Of a DNA stretch of 64,000 nt, positions 33,971 to 45,182 are shown one piece after another. Both the position numbers and the translations under genes were made by a program. The notes beneath the pieces were generated by a model, which did not search any database, had not been told where the DNA came from, and saw only the letters and a list, made by a program, of their open reading frames with translations. Source of the stretch: Cordilura impudica. Its lineage: Eukaryota > Arthropoda > Insecta > Diptera > Scathophagidae. The stretch lies in NCBI GenBank assembly GCA_963682025.1, contig OY821520.1, positions 85,360,965 through 85,424,964 on the forward strand. The letters are read 5' to 3'. Position 1 is the stretch's first letter; the number at the start of each line of letters is the position of its first letter.

Positions 33971-34138
33971 CAATATGTGACCTTCTCCGAGAAAAGTGAT
34001 CTAGTGTGTCAAAAAACGGGTTGTGTCAAAAACGGTGGATTCTGGTACCTAAAATGGTGCAGAAACTTTAAATGCCTTTTTTCTCAAAACTTAATTTTCA
34101 CACACTAGGTCCCTTTTCTCGGAGAAGGTCACATATAG
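33971..34138. repeat. Short hairpin with about 43-bp arms
   Basis: TGTGACCTTCTCCGAGAAAAG at 33976 pairs with CTTTTCTCGGAGAAGGTCACA at 34113, and GATCTAGTGTGTCAAAA with TTTTCACACACTAGGTC. The loop is about 80 bp. It may be a MITE or the remains of one. Confidence 0.7.
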
Positions 34139-34609
34139 TAAATTTTGCGTAGCCAGGAAACCGTTGAAGTTGAGGTTTTCCAATTAATTGATATGAAATT
34201 TTTACGCTCTTTGAGAGTGCAGTAAATGCTTAAAGATATGATTTATATTTAGTATGTCCGTTAACTGATACATAAGTTATGTTTAAGTCAACAAAACGCT
34301 TCGTTTTGTACCCTTACTTAGGTTTAATTCCGAATTTCTTAGGAGCACCTAAAAATTGAGAAGTTAAAAAAATATGCTTGTATATTGGAAGTTTTGTTTA
34401 TGAGCCTCGTTTGGCCCCATTAAGGTATGGATACAGTTTGTAGTTTGACATATAGTATAAAAAATTTCGCAGGAACAGGTTGCACAAACTTGCACTTCAG
34501 GCTTTCGAGGACTTCGAAAAAAACGGGTTTTTGCAAGGCAAAAAGCTAATAAATATTGAACATGTTACGGTATTTGTCGGAAAGTTGGTAATATAATGGT
34601 TTTGGAGGT

Positions 34610-34850
34610 TGTTGATTTCGAATCTAAAATCAAAATTTCAAAAATCAAAATGACGAATGCAAAATGGCGCACCTTTCTTCTTAAAACTAGGCGCATTCAC
34701 ACCAAACTGAAGCCAACATTTCAAAAATCAAAATAGCGGATACAAAATGGCAAACTATTTTTCTTAAAACCAAAATTAAACGCATTCACCACAAATCTTG
34801 TCTTTATAGGTATTCGGGGTAGCTGCTTTTTAAACTGAATTTGAGATTTT
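34610..34850 (-). repeat. Subterminal repeat block, left (inverse of 35440-35780)
   Basis: Two units carrying ATTTCAAAAATCAAAAT followed by GCGGATACAAAATGGC or ACGAATGCAAAATGGC. Same unit as at 35440-35780 in the opposite orientation. Confidence 0.65.
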
Positions 34851-34947
34851 GAGATCGCAGATTTGAATTTTGTAGTTTTTTGGGGTTCCTGACCTTTCAT
34901 TTCGAGAAAAAGTACATAAATTATTAAAAATTACTAAGCAAATTTAT

Positions 34948-35165
34948 AACTGCACTTCTTCATCGTCTTCCTGATCGTCTACTTTATCGTCTCTTTCATC
35001 GTCTTCCTCATCGAAACAACCAGAATCATCATCCTCATCGCGATAGTCATCCTAACTAACATCATCATGTTTTAATTTTTGCAACTACTTTGTTTCCATA
35101 AATTCCAGTCTTTCATCCATCAATGTCGATGGGGAATTTTTCATAATGTCATATAGACATTGCCG
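34948..35165 (-). pseudogene. Acidic C-terminal tail of a transposon protein (relic)
   Basis: The minus strand reads MKNSPSTLMDERLEFMETK, a stop, LQKLKHDDVS, a stop, then DDYRDEDDDSGCFDEEDDE and RDDKVDDQEDDEEVQL before TAA. A run of acidic residues closing an ORF resembles the tails at 884 and 50186 in this window. Inverted subrepeats lie on both sides, so it is probably the last exon of a decayed DNA transposon. The rest of the gene is gone. Confidence 0.5.
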
Positions 35166-35439
35166 GGAAAATTGGACACATTTTTGGACACAAAACTATT
35201 TTAACATTTACATAATTTCAAAATACCAATTGTCTAAGGTATGCTTACTTGTTAAACGCAGCTCCATAGTAAATTCAGATTAAATTTAAATGAATGAAAC
35301 GAAATGAAATCGGAAAACAAAATGCTTCTTATAAAAAGTTTCAATAAAAATGTCATGTTAAACTTTTATGAAACCCTTTCTATGCTCAGTTTTTTAGTTT
35401 TGGTTCATGAACAACATGTTGGAACAGGAAGCTACAATA

Positions 35440-35780
35440 TGAAATACCAAAAATTCACAGTTAGATGTAAATGTGTCTGCCATTTCGATTTTCGAAAGTT
35501 TGACTTCAGATTTGAGATCAGTGACCCCGAAAACCCCTTAAGACTAAGTTTAGTGAAAATGCGCTTGGTTTTGAGAGAATAGGTCCACCATTTTGTGTCC
35601 GCCATTGTGATTTTTGAAATGTTGGCTTTAGATTTGAGATCAGCGACCCCGAAAACCCTTAAGACAAAATTTAGTAGAAATGCCCTTAGTTAAATAAAAA
35701 GGGTATGCCATTTTGTGTCCGCCATATTGATTTTTGAAATTTTGACTTCAGATTTGAAATCAGCGACCCCACAAACTAAA
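35440..35780 (+). repeat. Subterminal tandem repeat, three units of about 120 bp
   Basis: Each unit has CATTTTGTGTCCGCCAT-type, TTTGACTTCAGATTTGAGATCAG and CGACCCCGAAAACCC blocks. Units start near 35470, 35600 and 35720. Inverse units are at 34610-34850, so the pair brackets the acidic relic. Confidence 0.75.
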
Positions 35781-36039
35781 TAGTACGCATATTTACGCGG
35801 ATCGGAAGACCCGTTTATATATTGCTAGCTTTTCAGTACAAATACCCCATAGTGCAACGTTAAAATTCGTTTTCAACTCAAGCTTTCCATAATTGCTACA
35901 ATGGCAGTTCCAATAGAAATCCATCTAGTTGGTGCTACTCTCGGATTTTTTCTTAGCATATCTGAATTCTTTTATATTTGATTATACAATTTTTGTCTTA
36001 CTGACGCCTAAGAGAACAAATTAGGAGCCTTAAAAGAGC

Positions 36040-36115
36040 TAAAGATGTTTGATGCTGATGTTTGTAATTAACAAAAATACTAGACTCAGACCCACCTTTA
36101 ACTATATAGATCCAT
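36040..36115 (+). mobile_element. Family B repeat, small fragment
   Basis: GATGCTGATGTTTGTAATTAACAAAAATACTAGAC and CCCACCTTTAACTATATAGATC match the 5' region of family B after heavy divergence. Confidence 0.4.
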
Positions 36116-38960
36116 ATATTCGTTTGAAAAAATAAAATCATATTATCAGCCTAATTCTGAATATTCCCGCTTATTTTTTTTCCGGGGGATTTTATTTTCT
36201 TGAGAAAATAACGAAATATAAAAATAAGGGAGCGAGAGTTACGAATTTTTGAAGTCAGCTGTTTTATTAGACTGCTGCACCAAATATTAGAAAGAATATT
36301 GGAAATAATTTGTAAAACTTTTTGGCATATTTTTACAAAGGGAGAAAAATATCGCGGAATTCTTATATAGAATTGGTTCAATAACTTTTATTTCTGCTCG
36401 AAAAAATCATAAAATAACTTATTTTGTGACTTTTATGATAAAAGGTACAACTTTTATGATCCTAGCAAATGGTAGTTGCACGGGATCCATGTTGATTTTT
36501 AATAACTTTGAGGGAAGTTCAAAAAGTCACGGACTTTTTGTTCCACCTTCAGATTTAAAACTAAACGATATCCTCAGCATCGACCTACCATTGGGCTTGT
36601 ACGAATATTATATTCCTTAAAAATTAAAAAAATTAAACTTAATTATTGGCTTGAGGTGATTACAGTATAAAATTTGGTTAACAAAAAAAAAAAAAAAACA
36701 GAAAAAAAACAATCACAGTCTCTTATCTACTGTTCATTAAGTTAAGACAACATTTATAATTCGATTTATATGGCGCTCATTGCAAAAAGAATAAATTCTT
36801 CGAGGCGTTGTATGCCACAAAACCTAACATTAAGAAAATCACCAGACTACCTTTAAGGCAGCAACTAGTCTACCTTTAACTACAGCGACTCAAAGTTGCA
36901 GCTTACGCTAACGAAAGCGTCAATCGAAACAGAAAAAGAAACAGAAACAGAAACAGCCAAGCCAAATTGTTGTTATATTAACGAAATAAAAAGAAAAAAA
37001 AAAAATAATTCTCAGTAAATTTACTCGTATGCTCTTTTGCTTAGGAGGGTTTTGAATATTAAATAAAAAAAAAATTGTTGTTGTTGCGGCGGAGTTACTT
37101 GGATAAAAATATTAAAACAGTGAACAGAAATTTACGTATAGATTCCATAGAGGTTTGGTTGTTGTTGTTGTTATTGTTGTTGAGTACTTAGAGTGCTAAA
37201 AAGCTTGACTCAATCAGTGTTGTTTTTATTTATTTTTTTCTTAACTGACAGACTGACTAACTTTATTGTCCGTCTGTCTGCCTGTTTTACGGTTGGTTTG
37301 TCCTCCGTCTTCTTGTATTTTGGTGTGCTAAGTCAAATTATTGTAAGCACTTGTACTCTGCTGGTTAGTATAGTATAGTGTCTGTCGTATGAATGCTTTT
37401 GTTGTCTTCTCAGCAGGTAAAGCGTGGAGTGGAACATTTCGATAACAACATATTTTAGTTGCCGACGTGATATTGACTGAATGAGTTAAAACGCGCGCCT
37501 TTAATATTAAAACCTGCGCTTACCGTTACAAGCCAAAAAAAAAAAAATAAAAAAGTAAAAAATACGCCAACAATTTATGAATACGAAAATTAAAACATAA
37601 AACAAGACTTTGAAAAAAAAACAAACTGTTAAAACTGTTTTAAATTTATAAATCATAAAATGAACAATATAGTGTTCTGGACTATATGAAAACAACAATT
37701 CACCAGCTACATACTTTTTTCTAGCATATGCGTGCAATAATCATTCTCCATTTATGTTAACTGTGTGCAGTTTTTTTCCAGCTGAAAGTTTGAAAAGTTT
37801 TTTCGTTTTTCGTGTGCGCGTTCGATTTGTTGCATATTTTCGAAAGTCATTTCTCATATGGATTTCTTACAAACTAAAGGAATGTTTGCTGTTATTGTAG
37901 TCGTTGAAATTTGAAAATTCGTTAGAAGAAAAAGAAAATAACAAATAAATAAACATCTAAAAACACTTATTGTTTACATTTGTGTGCGTGTGTGTGAGTG
38001 TGTTTCGTGAAAATATTGGAGAAAAAAGTATATCGAATAACACACAAAAAAAGAAATTCATAAATCTTTTTAAACAAAATAATGGTGTTTTAAGTAAAAA
38101 ATATATTAGACTAGAGATTATACTAGCGATCGTTGGTTTATCTTTGAATGAGTGTTACATAAATACGTAAAAGATTTGAAAAATAAATAAAAAAAAAAAA
38201 AAACAAAACAACACAATCTTTAAGATAGATTAGTTTTCAAATCATTAGTTTTAATGTCCCTGCTGCTGTAGCTGTTGCTGTTGTTATTATTGGATTATCT
38301 AATTTAAAAACAAGACATTAAATCAGGTAATTTATATAATGAGCTGTCCAGTGCTGAATATGAAAATATTCTTTTTTAATATACTTTTAAGTAAAATATT
38401 TACGATATTATTTTCGTTATGCTAGAGTTGGTGTTGCTCTGTTAAAAATTTGGTCTACAATAATTTAATGAACAACAATGTTTTTGGTATTTTGTATTAA
38501 CGGCATTTATGAATGAGGTGGCAGTCAGTGTTTGAAGTTTTATGTTTAGAGAAACCATCTTTTGATTTGGAGCTTAAGGTTGAAAAGGCACCAGTTACTG
38601 AGTTTTTACTAAACAAAAAGTCTTAACGGATCTATACCCTTTTGTGGTGGTACTTGATATTTTACTTTTGTGCTGATGCTAAAATTTCTAAAAATTTTTA
38701 ATCAAACTTAAATTATATCCATCAAATATATTATATTAAGTTCAAAAATGTCCGTCCATCCGTTTCTTTTTGTTTGTAAAATATTGAGCCTGAAAATCAA
38801 AATACAAGCTATAAATGTTGAACAAACGATAATCGTGCACTAATTAATGGAAAATATGCACTTATAATGTGTTGCAAAAATTAAAAATTAAAAATATACA
38901 GTAAGTAATGGAAACTTTAAATAAAATATTAAACATTGTGATAATTGTTATGTTATAATT
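36116..38960. other. Unassigned, possibly host regulatory or 5' untranslated DNA
   Basis: About 2.8 kb without recognisable TE families apart from a possible B scrap near 38620-38760 (TGTGCTGATGC, TGTCCGTCCATCCG). It has GTTGTTGTTGTTATTGTTG (37158) and CAGAAACAGAAACAG runs, a GC-richer patch AAACGCGCGCCTTTAAT (37490), and GTGTGCGTGTGTGTGAGTGTG (37981), features common in fly promoters and leaders. No open frame has coding character. A gene's 5' region is possible but not shown. Confidence 0.3.
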
Positions 38961-38969
38961 GAATATATT

Positions 38970-39215
38970 GTTGAGGTTTGACCAAAAAGTGCAAGTACGA
39001 GTGTATGCGAAGGTTCAGGTTCAAACCTCACGGCCGACCCAAGTAGAAAAATTTCATATAGAGACAATCTATCCAATTAAAATATAACAATTATCACAAT
39101 GTTCAATAAATCGCTGATGAAGGCTGAAATGCCAGAAACCGGTCCGATTAAGCATACAGCGTAGTTATGAATTTTTGGAATATATGTTTTCTTCTTCTCT
39201 ACCATGCACCATTGA
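38970..39215 (+). mobile_element. tRNA-derived SINE, copy 2 (5'-truncated)
   Basis: GACCAAAAAGTGCAAGTACGAGTG, B box GGTTCAAACCTCA, CAATAAATCGCTGATGAAGG and the CTCTACCATGCACCATTGAAAC tail match copy 1. The A-box region is missing or diverged. Confidence 0.7.
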
Positions 39216-39481
39216 AACAAAATTTAAATTAAAATTTGCATATTAATTCCAGTATTAATTGCAATATGTCTTAAAAATGACTACAAATCTAACAAATTAA
39301 ATAAAATATATTTTTTTATGACTAGAACGGTCAATACCCAAAAAATTTTATAATAAAATTTAAAATTCTTTTGTTCATTTAAAAATTTGTATGTTTAATT
39401 TATTTAAGGAGAAAAATATATTAACATAAAATAGCTTAACTTCAGAAAAAAATTAACAAAACTTAAAAGTATTAATTTTTA

Positions 39482-39859
39482 CTAGCAGATTCCAGCCCTC
39501 GAAATTCGAGTGCAAATTCTAGGAAATTTTATTTTTTCATTAAATAAAGACCCTAAAGGTATGCTAATCAATTATAGCCAATTCACAAATCAACACAAAA
39601 AAACACAACCATTTTTATTACAAACACATTAACAAATTTAATAAACACACACATAGCGTTGTATAATTTTATGTATGTGTTAGTAGCAACTTTAAATGCA
39701 ATTTACTCAAAATAAAGGAAAAAATTTAAAAATCTGTAAATCTGCAAAACGTCTAAAAAGAAACACCATTCAAATAATATACGTTTGGTTAAAATCGGGA
39801 TAAAACGGTAGAACAAAACAGCGGTCACAAAAAATCGCCTAGCCTATTAATATTATAGA
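39482..39859 (-). mobile_element. HEL Helitron copy 6
   Basis: CTAGCAGATTCCAGCCCTCG hairpin end to CCTAGCCTATTAATATTATAGA, preceded by A and followed by T. It has the CCTAAAGGTATGCTAATCAA sub-terminal block. Complete. Confidence 0.9.
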
Positions 39860-39879
39860 TGCTTTTGTAAAACATTGGA

Positions 39880-40800
39880 ATACAATAATTGAAAAATTTC
39901 CCCCTATTTTTAGTTTCAATATTTTGTTGGTTATCCATTATTTTTTGGTGCTGTTTCACAATGCCGAGAGATGGAGTAAATTAAGTTGTTGATGATATCC
40001 ACTGAAATTTTTTGCCACTCTGAATTAACTGCCTTTATGAGATCTGTTTTGTTTGTGTAATTTAATATCCGTTTTTTTCTATCTATAATCTGGTGATTGG
40101 GCTGGCCATTTCAAAACACTAGATTAGGTTAGGTTAGAAGTGGCTGCTAATCCAAAGGCAAATCACACTTAGACTCAGGGGTCCATTGTGATACCACCGT
40201 AGAACCAGTTTGAGCTTCTGATGAAGTCCCTGATATGTGATTTTTCCACATTTGAGAGATCAGAGAGATCGTGAAGAAACGGCGATCCCAATGTTCCAAG
40301 TCTCGTTCTGGAGAGCGCCGGGCAATAGCAAAGGAAGTGTTCTATGCTCTCCACCTCCTCCACATCCATGCAGTTTTGACAGAAGTCATTTGACGAGACC
40401 CTGAGGCATTCAGCGTGTCTCCCTATGAGGAAGTGCCCAGTGATAACAGCAAATACCGTTGAAATCTCCCCACGGGGAGTGATAGTAGCGCACTAGTACG
40501 CTTACGTTTCAGAGCCGGCCAGATTTGTCTCGTGATCCTACACGTTGATCCATTAGCCCATCTGCATTTGATTGTAGCCATTCGGTTACAAATTTGGAGG
40601 TGTGTTTTGGATCATTGTCAGGTTGGAACTTCCAGACAAGGGGCATATTTTCCTCCATCATTCAGAATTTGCTTGTATCCAATTAGAGTATCTTTTACTA
40701 CATGAATTGGATCCATTCCTTGGCCCGAAAAGCAACCCCATGCCATAATATTGCCACCGCACATTGGACTATTTCACGAGAAAGCGGTCAAAAATCCATA
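39880..40800 (-). pseudogene. Tc1-like transposase relic, split by a LINE
   Basis: On the minus strand, 40770-40580 reads YGMGLLFGPRNGSNS (the MVWGCFSG region), then SKRYSNWIQANSEWW, then LTMIQNTPPNL and PNGYNQ (remains of QQDNDPKHTS...V-x-WL). After the inserted LINE (40122-40577), 40118-39900 reads KWPAQSPD, IEKN, ILNYTNKTDLIKAV and WQKISVDIINNLIYSISRHC. That is the third-Asp region and C-terminus in proper order. Stops and frameshifts occur throughout. The N-terminal DNA-binding part is absent. Confidence 0.75.
40122..40577 (-). pseudogene. 5'-truncated LINE (RNase H-bearing clade), inserted in a Tc1 element
   Basis: The minus strand reads KCRWANGSTCRITRQIWPALKRKRTS, then STVFAVITGHFLIGRHAE, DFCQNCMDVEEVESIEHFLCYCPALS and LGTLGSPFLHDLSDLSNVEKSHIRDFI before the stop at 40175. 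RITRQIWP...KR and ITGH-x-L-x-GRHAE followed by C-x2-C...EHFLC-x-CPAL is the C-terminal end of ORF2 in I/LOA/R1-type non-LTR elements. The 3' end has a tail made of TAACC units (GGTTAGGTTAG on the plus strand at about 40123-40135). It is truncated at its 5' end, as usual for LINEs. Confidence 0.78.
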
Positions 40801-41429
40801 AAATTTGATTGGATTGGAATTTTGATATGCGTTATTTTTAGTTTGGTAGGTGGGACTTTAGCCTTTAATTTTTGCTATAAACCGTAAATATCGATCGATA
40901 ATTAAAAAAAGTTATGGAGGGTTTAAAATACATTTTAATTTTAGGTGAATTTTAGTACAAATGTGAAGTATTAAAAGGTTAAAAAAGGTTTTTTTATATA
41001 TGTATTTTTTATTTTTTCAGTTAATTTTACAACTAATACTTTTTAAAAATTTTGCAAGCTAAATATTCTCAGAAAATGCCAAGCTTTGGCTCCCATAAAC
41101 TTTTTAGTCCTAATAATCACAAGGGCCAAAGGTTGGCTTTTTTTGAAAGAGCCCGATTTAAGATATAATTTATTAAGCAGCAAACGTAAAAGTTACCTGA
41201 TATTGGTTCAAAATGGAAAAGTTTCAATGAAAAAGTCGTATGTTTTTACTTTAGTTAAAAAAAATTATTATTGTCTTTTTAAATATTTCTATATCAATTT
41301 TTATTGTAAATTTATAAAATATATAAATTTTTAAATCAAGAAAATTTTTTAACTATATAAAAAAGAGTATAACTTATTGTCAGTGTACTGAAACTACTTT
41401 AAATCAAACAATTTTAGTAAATATTTCTT
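40801..41429. other. Unassigned stretch between Tc1 and Transib relics
   Basis: No recognisable gene. The ORF at 41086-41334 has a Lys-, Tyr- and Phe-rich tail and no domain. Confidence 0.4.
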
Positions 41430-42004
41430 CCAACTAGCCCTGATTTTCATCTTCTACACATTGTTTAGCTTCTTCGTCTAATTCAATAGAGGTAGTTTTC
41501 CATTTTTGTCGAATGTGGAAATAGTGGGAGTATATGGATCTGCAGTGCAAAACAAAATAGTGATAAGGTCTTCACTAGTGTAACATCTGGACATTTTTCT
41601 TGTGTTGTGCTCGCGAAAGAATCTGTAGTCTTTGTTCTTTCTTTCTTGCGTTTTTTCAGATAGATCTGCTATTGGTAGCATATTGTTTTGAATTATATCT
41701 CGAAGAGTATTTTTCGTTATGAAGTATAGCAGTTTTATTGGCGTACTCTCCAAATTTTCTGCATTTATCTTTCTGCCGCATTGTAGAACTTGTAATATGA
41801 TTTTGAATCGTCTCTTTAATTCATGATATACAGCTGTGATAGATGCTGCAGTTTCTGGATCGGAAAAAATCTCCTTACAGTATTTCCATCATTTGAGTTT
41901 CGTTCTCCTTGATTTGGTTGGTCGATTATGAGGCCTAGCTGTAGATATTTTTCTTGAATTTTTTGCTTTTTTTCCTTCATTTTCTTTGTTTTTTGATTTA
42001 CCAT
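41430..42004 (-). pseudogene. Transib transposase relic (RAG1-family), C-terminal part
   Basis: Two minus-strand segments match the intact Transib protein at 50186-52227. Segment 42004-41816 reads GLIIDQPNQGERNSNDGNTVRRFF, against GLIIDQPKPGFGNSNDGNTARRFF in the intact copy. Segment 41753-41478 reads YFITKN...LPIADLSEKTQERKNKDYRFFREH.TRKMSR, against LPIGQLTEESQEARNKDFKSYRENFARKCSR. The Glu of the EARNK block is kept as E-R-K-N-K. There are frame breaks and a deletion between the segments. It is a different, older copy of the same or a closely related family; no TIRs were seen. Confidence 0.85.
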
Positions 42005-42064
42005 TTCACCATTTACCTGTTAATTTAATTTTTTTTTCGCATTTTGTCAGGTATTTAAACTATA

Positions 42065-42379
42065 CTAGCAGACTCCAGCCCTCGAAATTCCAGGAAATTT
42101 TATTTTTTCATTAAATAAAGACCCTAAAGGTATGCTAATCAATTATAGCCAATTCACAAAAAACAAACACATTAACAAATTTAATAAACACGCACATAGC
42201 ATTGTATAATTTTAAATGCAATTTACTCAAAAGAAAGGAAAAAACTTAAAAATCTGTAAATCTGCAAAAAGGCTAAAAAGAAATACCTTTCAAATAGTAA
42301 ACGTTTGGTAAAAATCGGGATAAAACGGTAGAACAAAACATCGGTCACAAGAAATCGCCTAGCCAATTAATATTATAGA
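42065..42379 (-). mobile_element. HEL Helitron copy 7 (deleted hairpin and internal block)
   Basis: CTAGCAGACTCCAGCCCTCGAAATTCCAGG: the hairpin's second arm (GAGTGCAAT) is missing. The TTATGTATGTGTTAGTAGCAAC block is also deleted. It ends AATTAATATTATAGA followed by T. Confidence 0.85.
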
Positions 42380-42572
42380 TAACCTAAGTTCCGACTATTA
42401 ATGTTTTTGAAAAATACCTATGTAAATGTATCTGTCCATTAATATATTTTAGCAATTAAGCGCTTCATGTCTCAAGCCTTTTTGATAAGTATATAAAAAC
42501 ACGTCAGTATAAGAAACAAATAAACTCGCGCAAAACATACACCGGTACGACCAACTTTTGTATTCATAACAC

Positions 42573-42690
42573 AGAAAGTGATTTTTAGTAGATCCCTATT
42601 ATAAAAGATGGGTATAGGTCCAATATTTTTGCTAGTTACAAACATCAGGGCAAACTCATTATACTCTAACCACTTAGTGGAAAACTTTTG
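42573..42690 (-). mobile_element. Family B repeat, 5' fragment
   Basis: AAGATGGGTATAGGTCCAAT, GCTAGTTACAAACATCAGGG and ACTCATTATACTCTAACCAC are the B blocks next to the TATACCC end. Confidence 0.6.
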
Positions 42691-43169
42691 TATTCATAAA
42701 TTTTGCACAAAATATCTGACATTGGGTCGGAAAAAATGTTCTGGTACACACGGGCAGAAACTGGCGGGAATGCAATGGAGTATTGCAGTGTAGGGCAGGT
42801 TTCGGACTACAGAAGAATGCAGGTTTTTTTATGGCTTTTGATGGGCAGGAGTTATGCTCAATTAAGTAGGAGTTTTTCTGGAAATTTGGACCTTTTTTAA
42901 AATTTTTTTTTTTAAATTTCTAAATGACTCAGTGAATTTATATTTCTAATATTAATAGCTAAGAAATTACAAAATTATACAAAATTTATTTTGCTGTAAA
43001 ATCTTTTAAAACAAAAAAGTTACAGTCATTTAAAAATTAAAATTTACGAAGAAATTTTTAATGTTAGCAAAATACTGCGAAAGTCCATTTTCGAAAACCC
43101 TTTCGCTGTGATATAGTTGAAATAGAGTGGCACTGGTATTTACTTTCAAACGAATAACATAACTTTAAA

Positions 43170-43722
43170 ATCGGTTACCAAAAAAAAAGATTTTTGGCCG
43201 CCTTATGAGATTTATTTGTTAATTTTGGGTGTATTTTTCCCCTTTGATCATCATACAAACGTTCTTCCCTCATGACCTCTTAATTTAAACTTGGAGCCAT
43301 TTGAAAAAAGAACAGTATTCCAATTTCTTCTTGACCAGTTCATGTGTTCTTTAGCAAAATTTATGCAAACCAAACGATGTTTTCTGATATCAGTGGTTTC
43401 TTCACAGGACGCTAACAACCAAGATCATCCTCAATTCCTTGTCGAGAAACAGTTCGGTATTGACCTGTTTCGGTAGCATTTTTTTAGATTTTTTGAACTC
43501 TCTTGCTATTAAATTTTCTTGTCTTTGATTCGTTCTAAGGGGTCTGCCGCCTAATGTTGAATCGTCATCGTATCTCTTTCACGATATTTTTGTTTTTGAT
43601 AATTTTAGATATTATGGATTTATTCATAGAATATTTCTTACAAATTTTCTTTTGCTTTAGACCAGCAGTAAGATCATCTATTATTCTGATGTTTAACTCT
43701 TCACAAAACTTTATTCTTGCCA
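43170..43722 (-). pseudogene. Tc1-like transposase, N-terminal relic
   Basis: From an ATG at about 43722 on the minus strand it reads MARIKFCEELNIRIIDDLTA, GLKQKKICKKYSMNKSIISK, IIKNKNIVKEIRYDD and STLGGRPLRTNQRQENLIARE. This is a bipartite helix-turn-helix domain with the GRP-x-R hook between its halves, as in Tc1 transposases. Beyond FKKSKKM it decays (KQVNTELF, a possible remnant of ESKF further on, GKNVCMMIKGEKY). The catalytic C-terminus is absent. It differs from the Tc1 relics at 2.4 and 39.9 kb, which keep the other half. Confidence 0.7.
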
Positions 43723-44500
43723 TATTTTTTTATAATAATTAATTATAAGATTAAAAAGATAAAAAAACACAATTTACAACAATTTTAAAAAAAGTGATTT
43801 CACCAGAACAAATATCAACAAATACAAAACAGCAAGAGTTAAAACTCTGAAACTAAATTCATCAATTACATTTCTTATACGCTGCAGAAATTCAGGTATT
43901 ATAACAACATTCATTACAAATTCCACCGAGAACATCTATAAAATTTTCGACACAAATATGTTTATAAAATCATCAATCAAACAAAAACTCACAAATCACA
44001 TATAAAATTTTCATGACTACATATATTTTAAACTTACTACTAAGACAAAAACATGAACTTTTGAAGTACTCGTATAATGAAAGAGAAATGAAGAACACAA
44101 TAAATATAATAGAAAAACATTTACCAGGAGATGAAGCATTTATGAAAGTTTCCATTGTTTTGGCACCACTAAATAAATAAATATTCTTCTTTTCGTTTAG
44201 CTATTTTTTAATTGTATTTTTTGTAACAAATTTGTGATCCTTCGATAGAGAACACATCAAAAGATTGATTTCGTAAAAAAAAATTAGTACTTAAAAATTT
44301 TAAAATCAAAATTGGCATATTTAGAATTTTCTAGAATTTTTTAAAGTTTCCAATGTATTGTCAACCATTGTATATATTTTTTTTATATCATTTTATATTA
44401 TTTTATATAACTCAGTAGACAAGATTTAATAGAAAAACACTTTTACGAAGACTTCGGCACCATTGTGCCTGAAAAATGTAGCGAACATTCGAAGAATGCA

Positions 44501-44855
44501 TCTATAATATTAATAAAATAGGGAATTTCTTGTGACCGATGTTTTGTTCTAGCGTTTTATCAAGATTTTGACCAAATGTATATTATTTGAAAGGTACTTC
44601 TTTTTAGCTGTTCACCAGATTTAAAGATTTTTAAATTGTTTCCTTTATTTTGACTAAATTGCATTTAAAGTTGCTACTAACACATACATAAAATTATAAA
44701 TATGCTATGTGTGTGCTTATTAAATTTGTTAATGTGTTAATGAGTTTGTTTTTTTCATTCACAATAATAATAAACCACAAAAATATTGGTTTGTGAAGTT
44801 GAAAAATAAAGTTGCCTAGAAATTGCACACGAATTTCGAACGCTGGAACCTTTAG
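44501..44855 (+). mobile_element. HEL Helitron copy 8 (hairpin decayed)
   Basis: TCTATAATATTAATAAAATAGGG after A; the body is typical. The end GCACACGAATTTCGAACGCTGGAACCTTTAG has mutations in both arms of the hairpin. Confidence 0.83.
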
Positions 44856-45182
44856 TATGAAATTATTGATTTTTAATGTAAAAACAAAATTATAAAAAAA
44901 TTATAGGGGGAAAAAACATGCATTTGTATGGATGTCCTAACCTGAAAATTCTCTTTATAATTTTTACCCCAATTTTTAAACAAAACTCCACTCTCTAGGG
45001 TTTTAAAGCTGGGATTTAAGTACATTTTACCATTTTACTATTACTTTATAATTTGTCAACATTTCTAATTCTATTTTGGGCGATATAGGTTTTTTCACAT
45101 TATGAGGAACTTATTTAGAGCTTCTGTTTTATTTTTGCCAACACTTAATTGGCGTTGTTTCTGGGAAAACTAAAATAAAGCA

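Noticed and set aside
36426..36620. 64-codon ORF with SHGLFVPPSDLKLNDIL
   Set aside because: Isolated, unrecognised, and the length is expected by chance in low-complexity AT-rich DNA.
37193..37737. Two Phe/Leu-rich ORFs on opposite strands
   Set aside because: The hydrophobic composition follows from T-rich DNA; there is no domain or conserved block.
40123..40135. GGTTAGGTTAG as a telomere repeat
   Set aside because: Only about two units, sitting exactly at the 3' end of a LINE fragment. It is a LINE tail, not a telomere.
43973..44155. Minus-strand ORF with serine- and phenylalanine-rich sequence
   Set aside because: The opposite strand here has weak coding-like stretches, but neither strand gives a recognisable motif.
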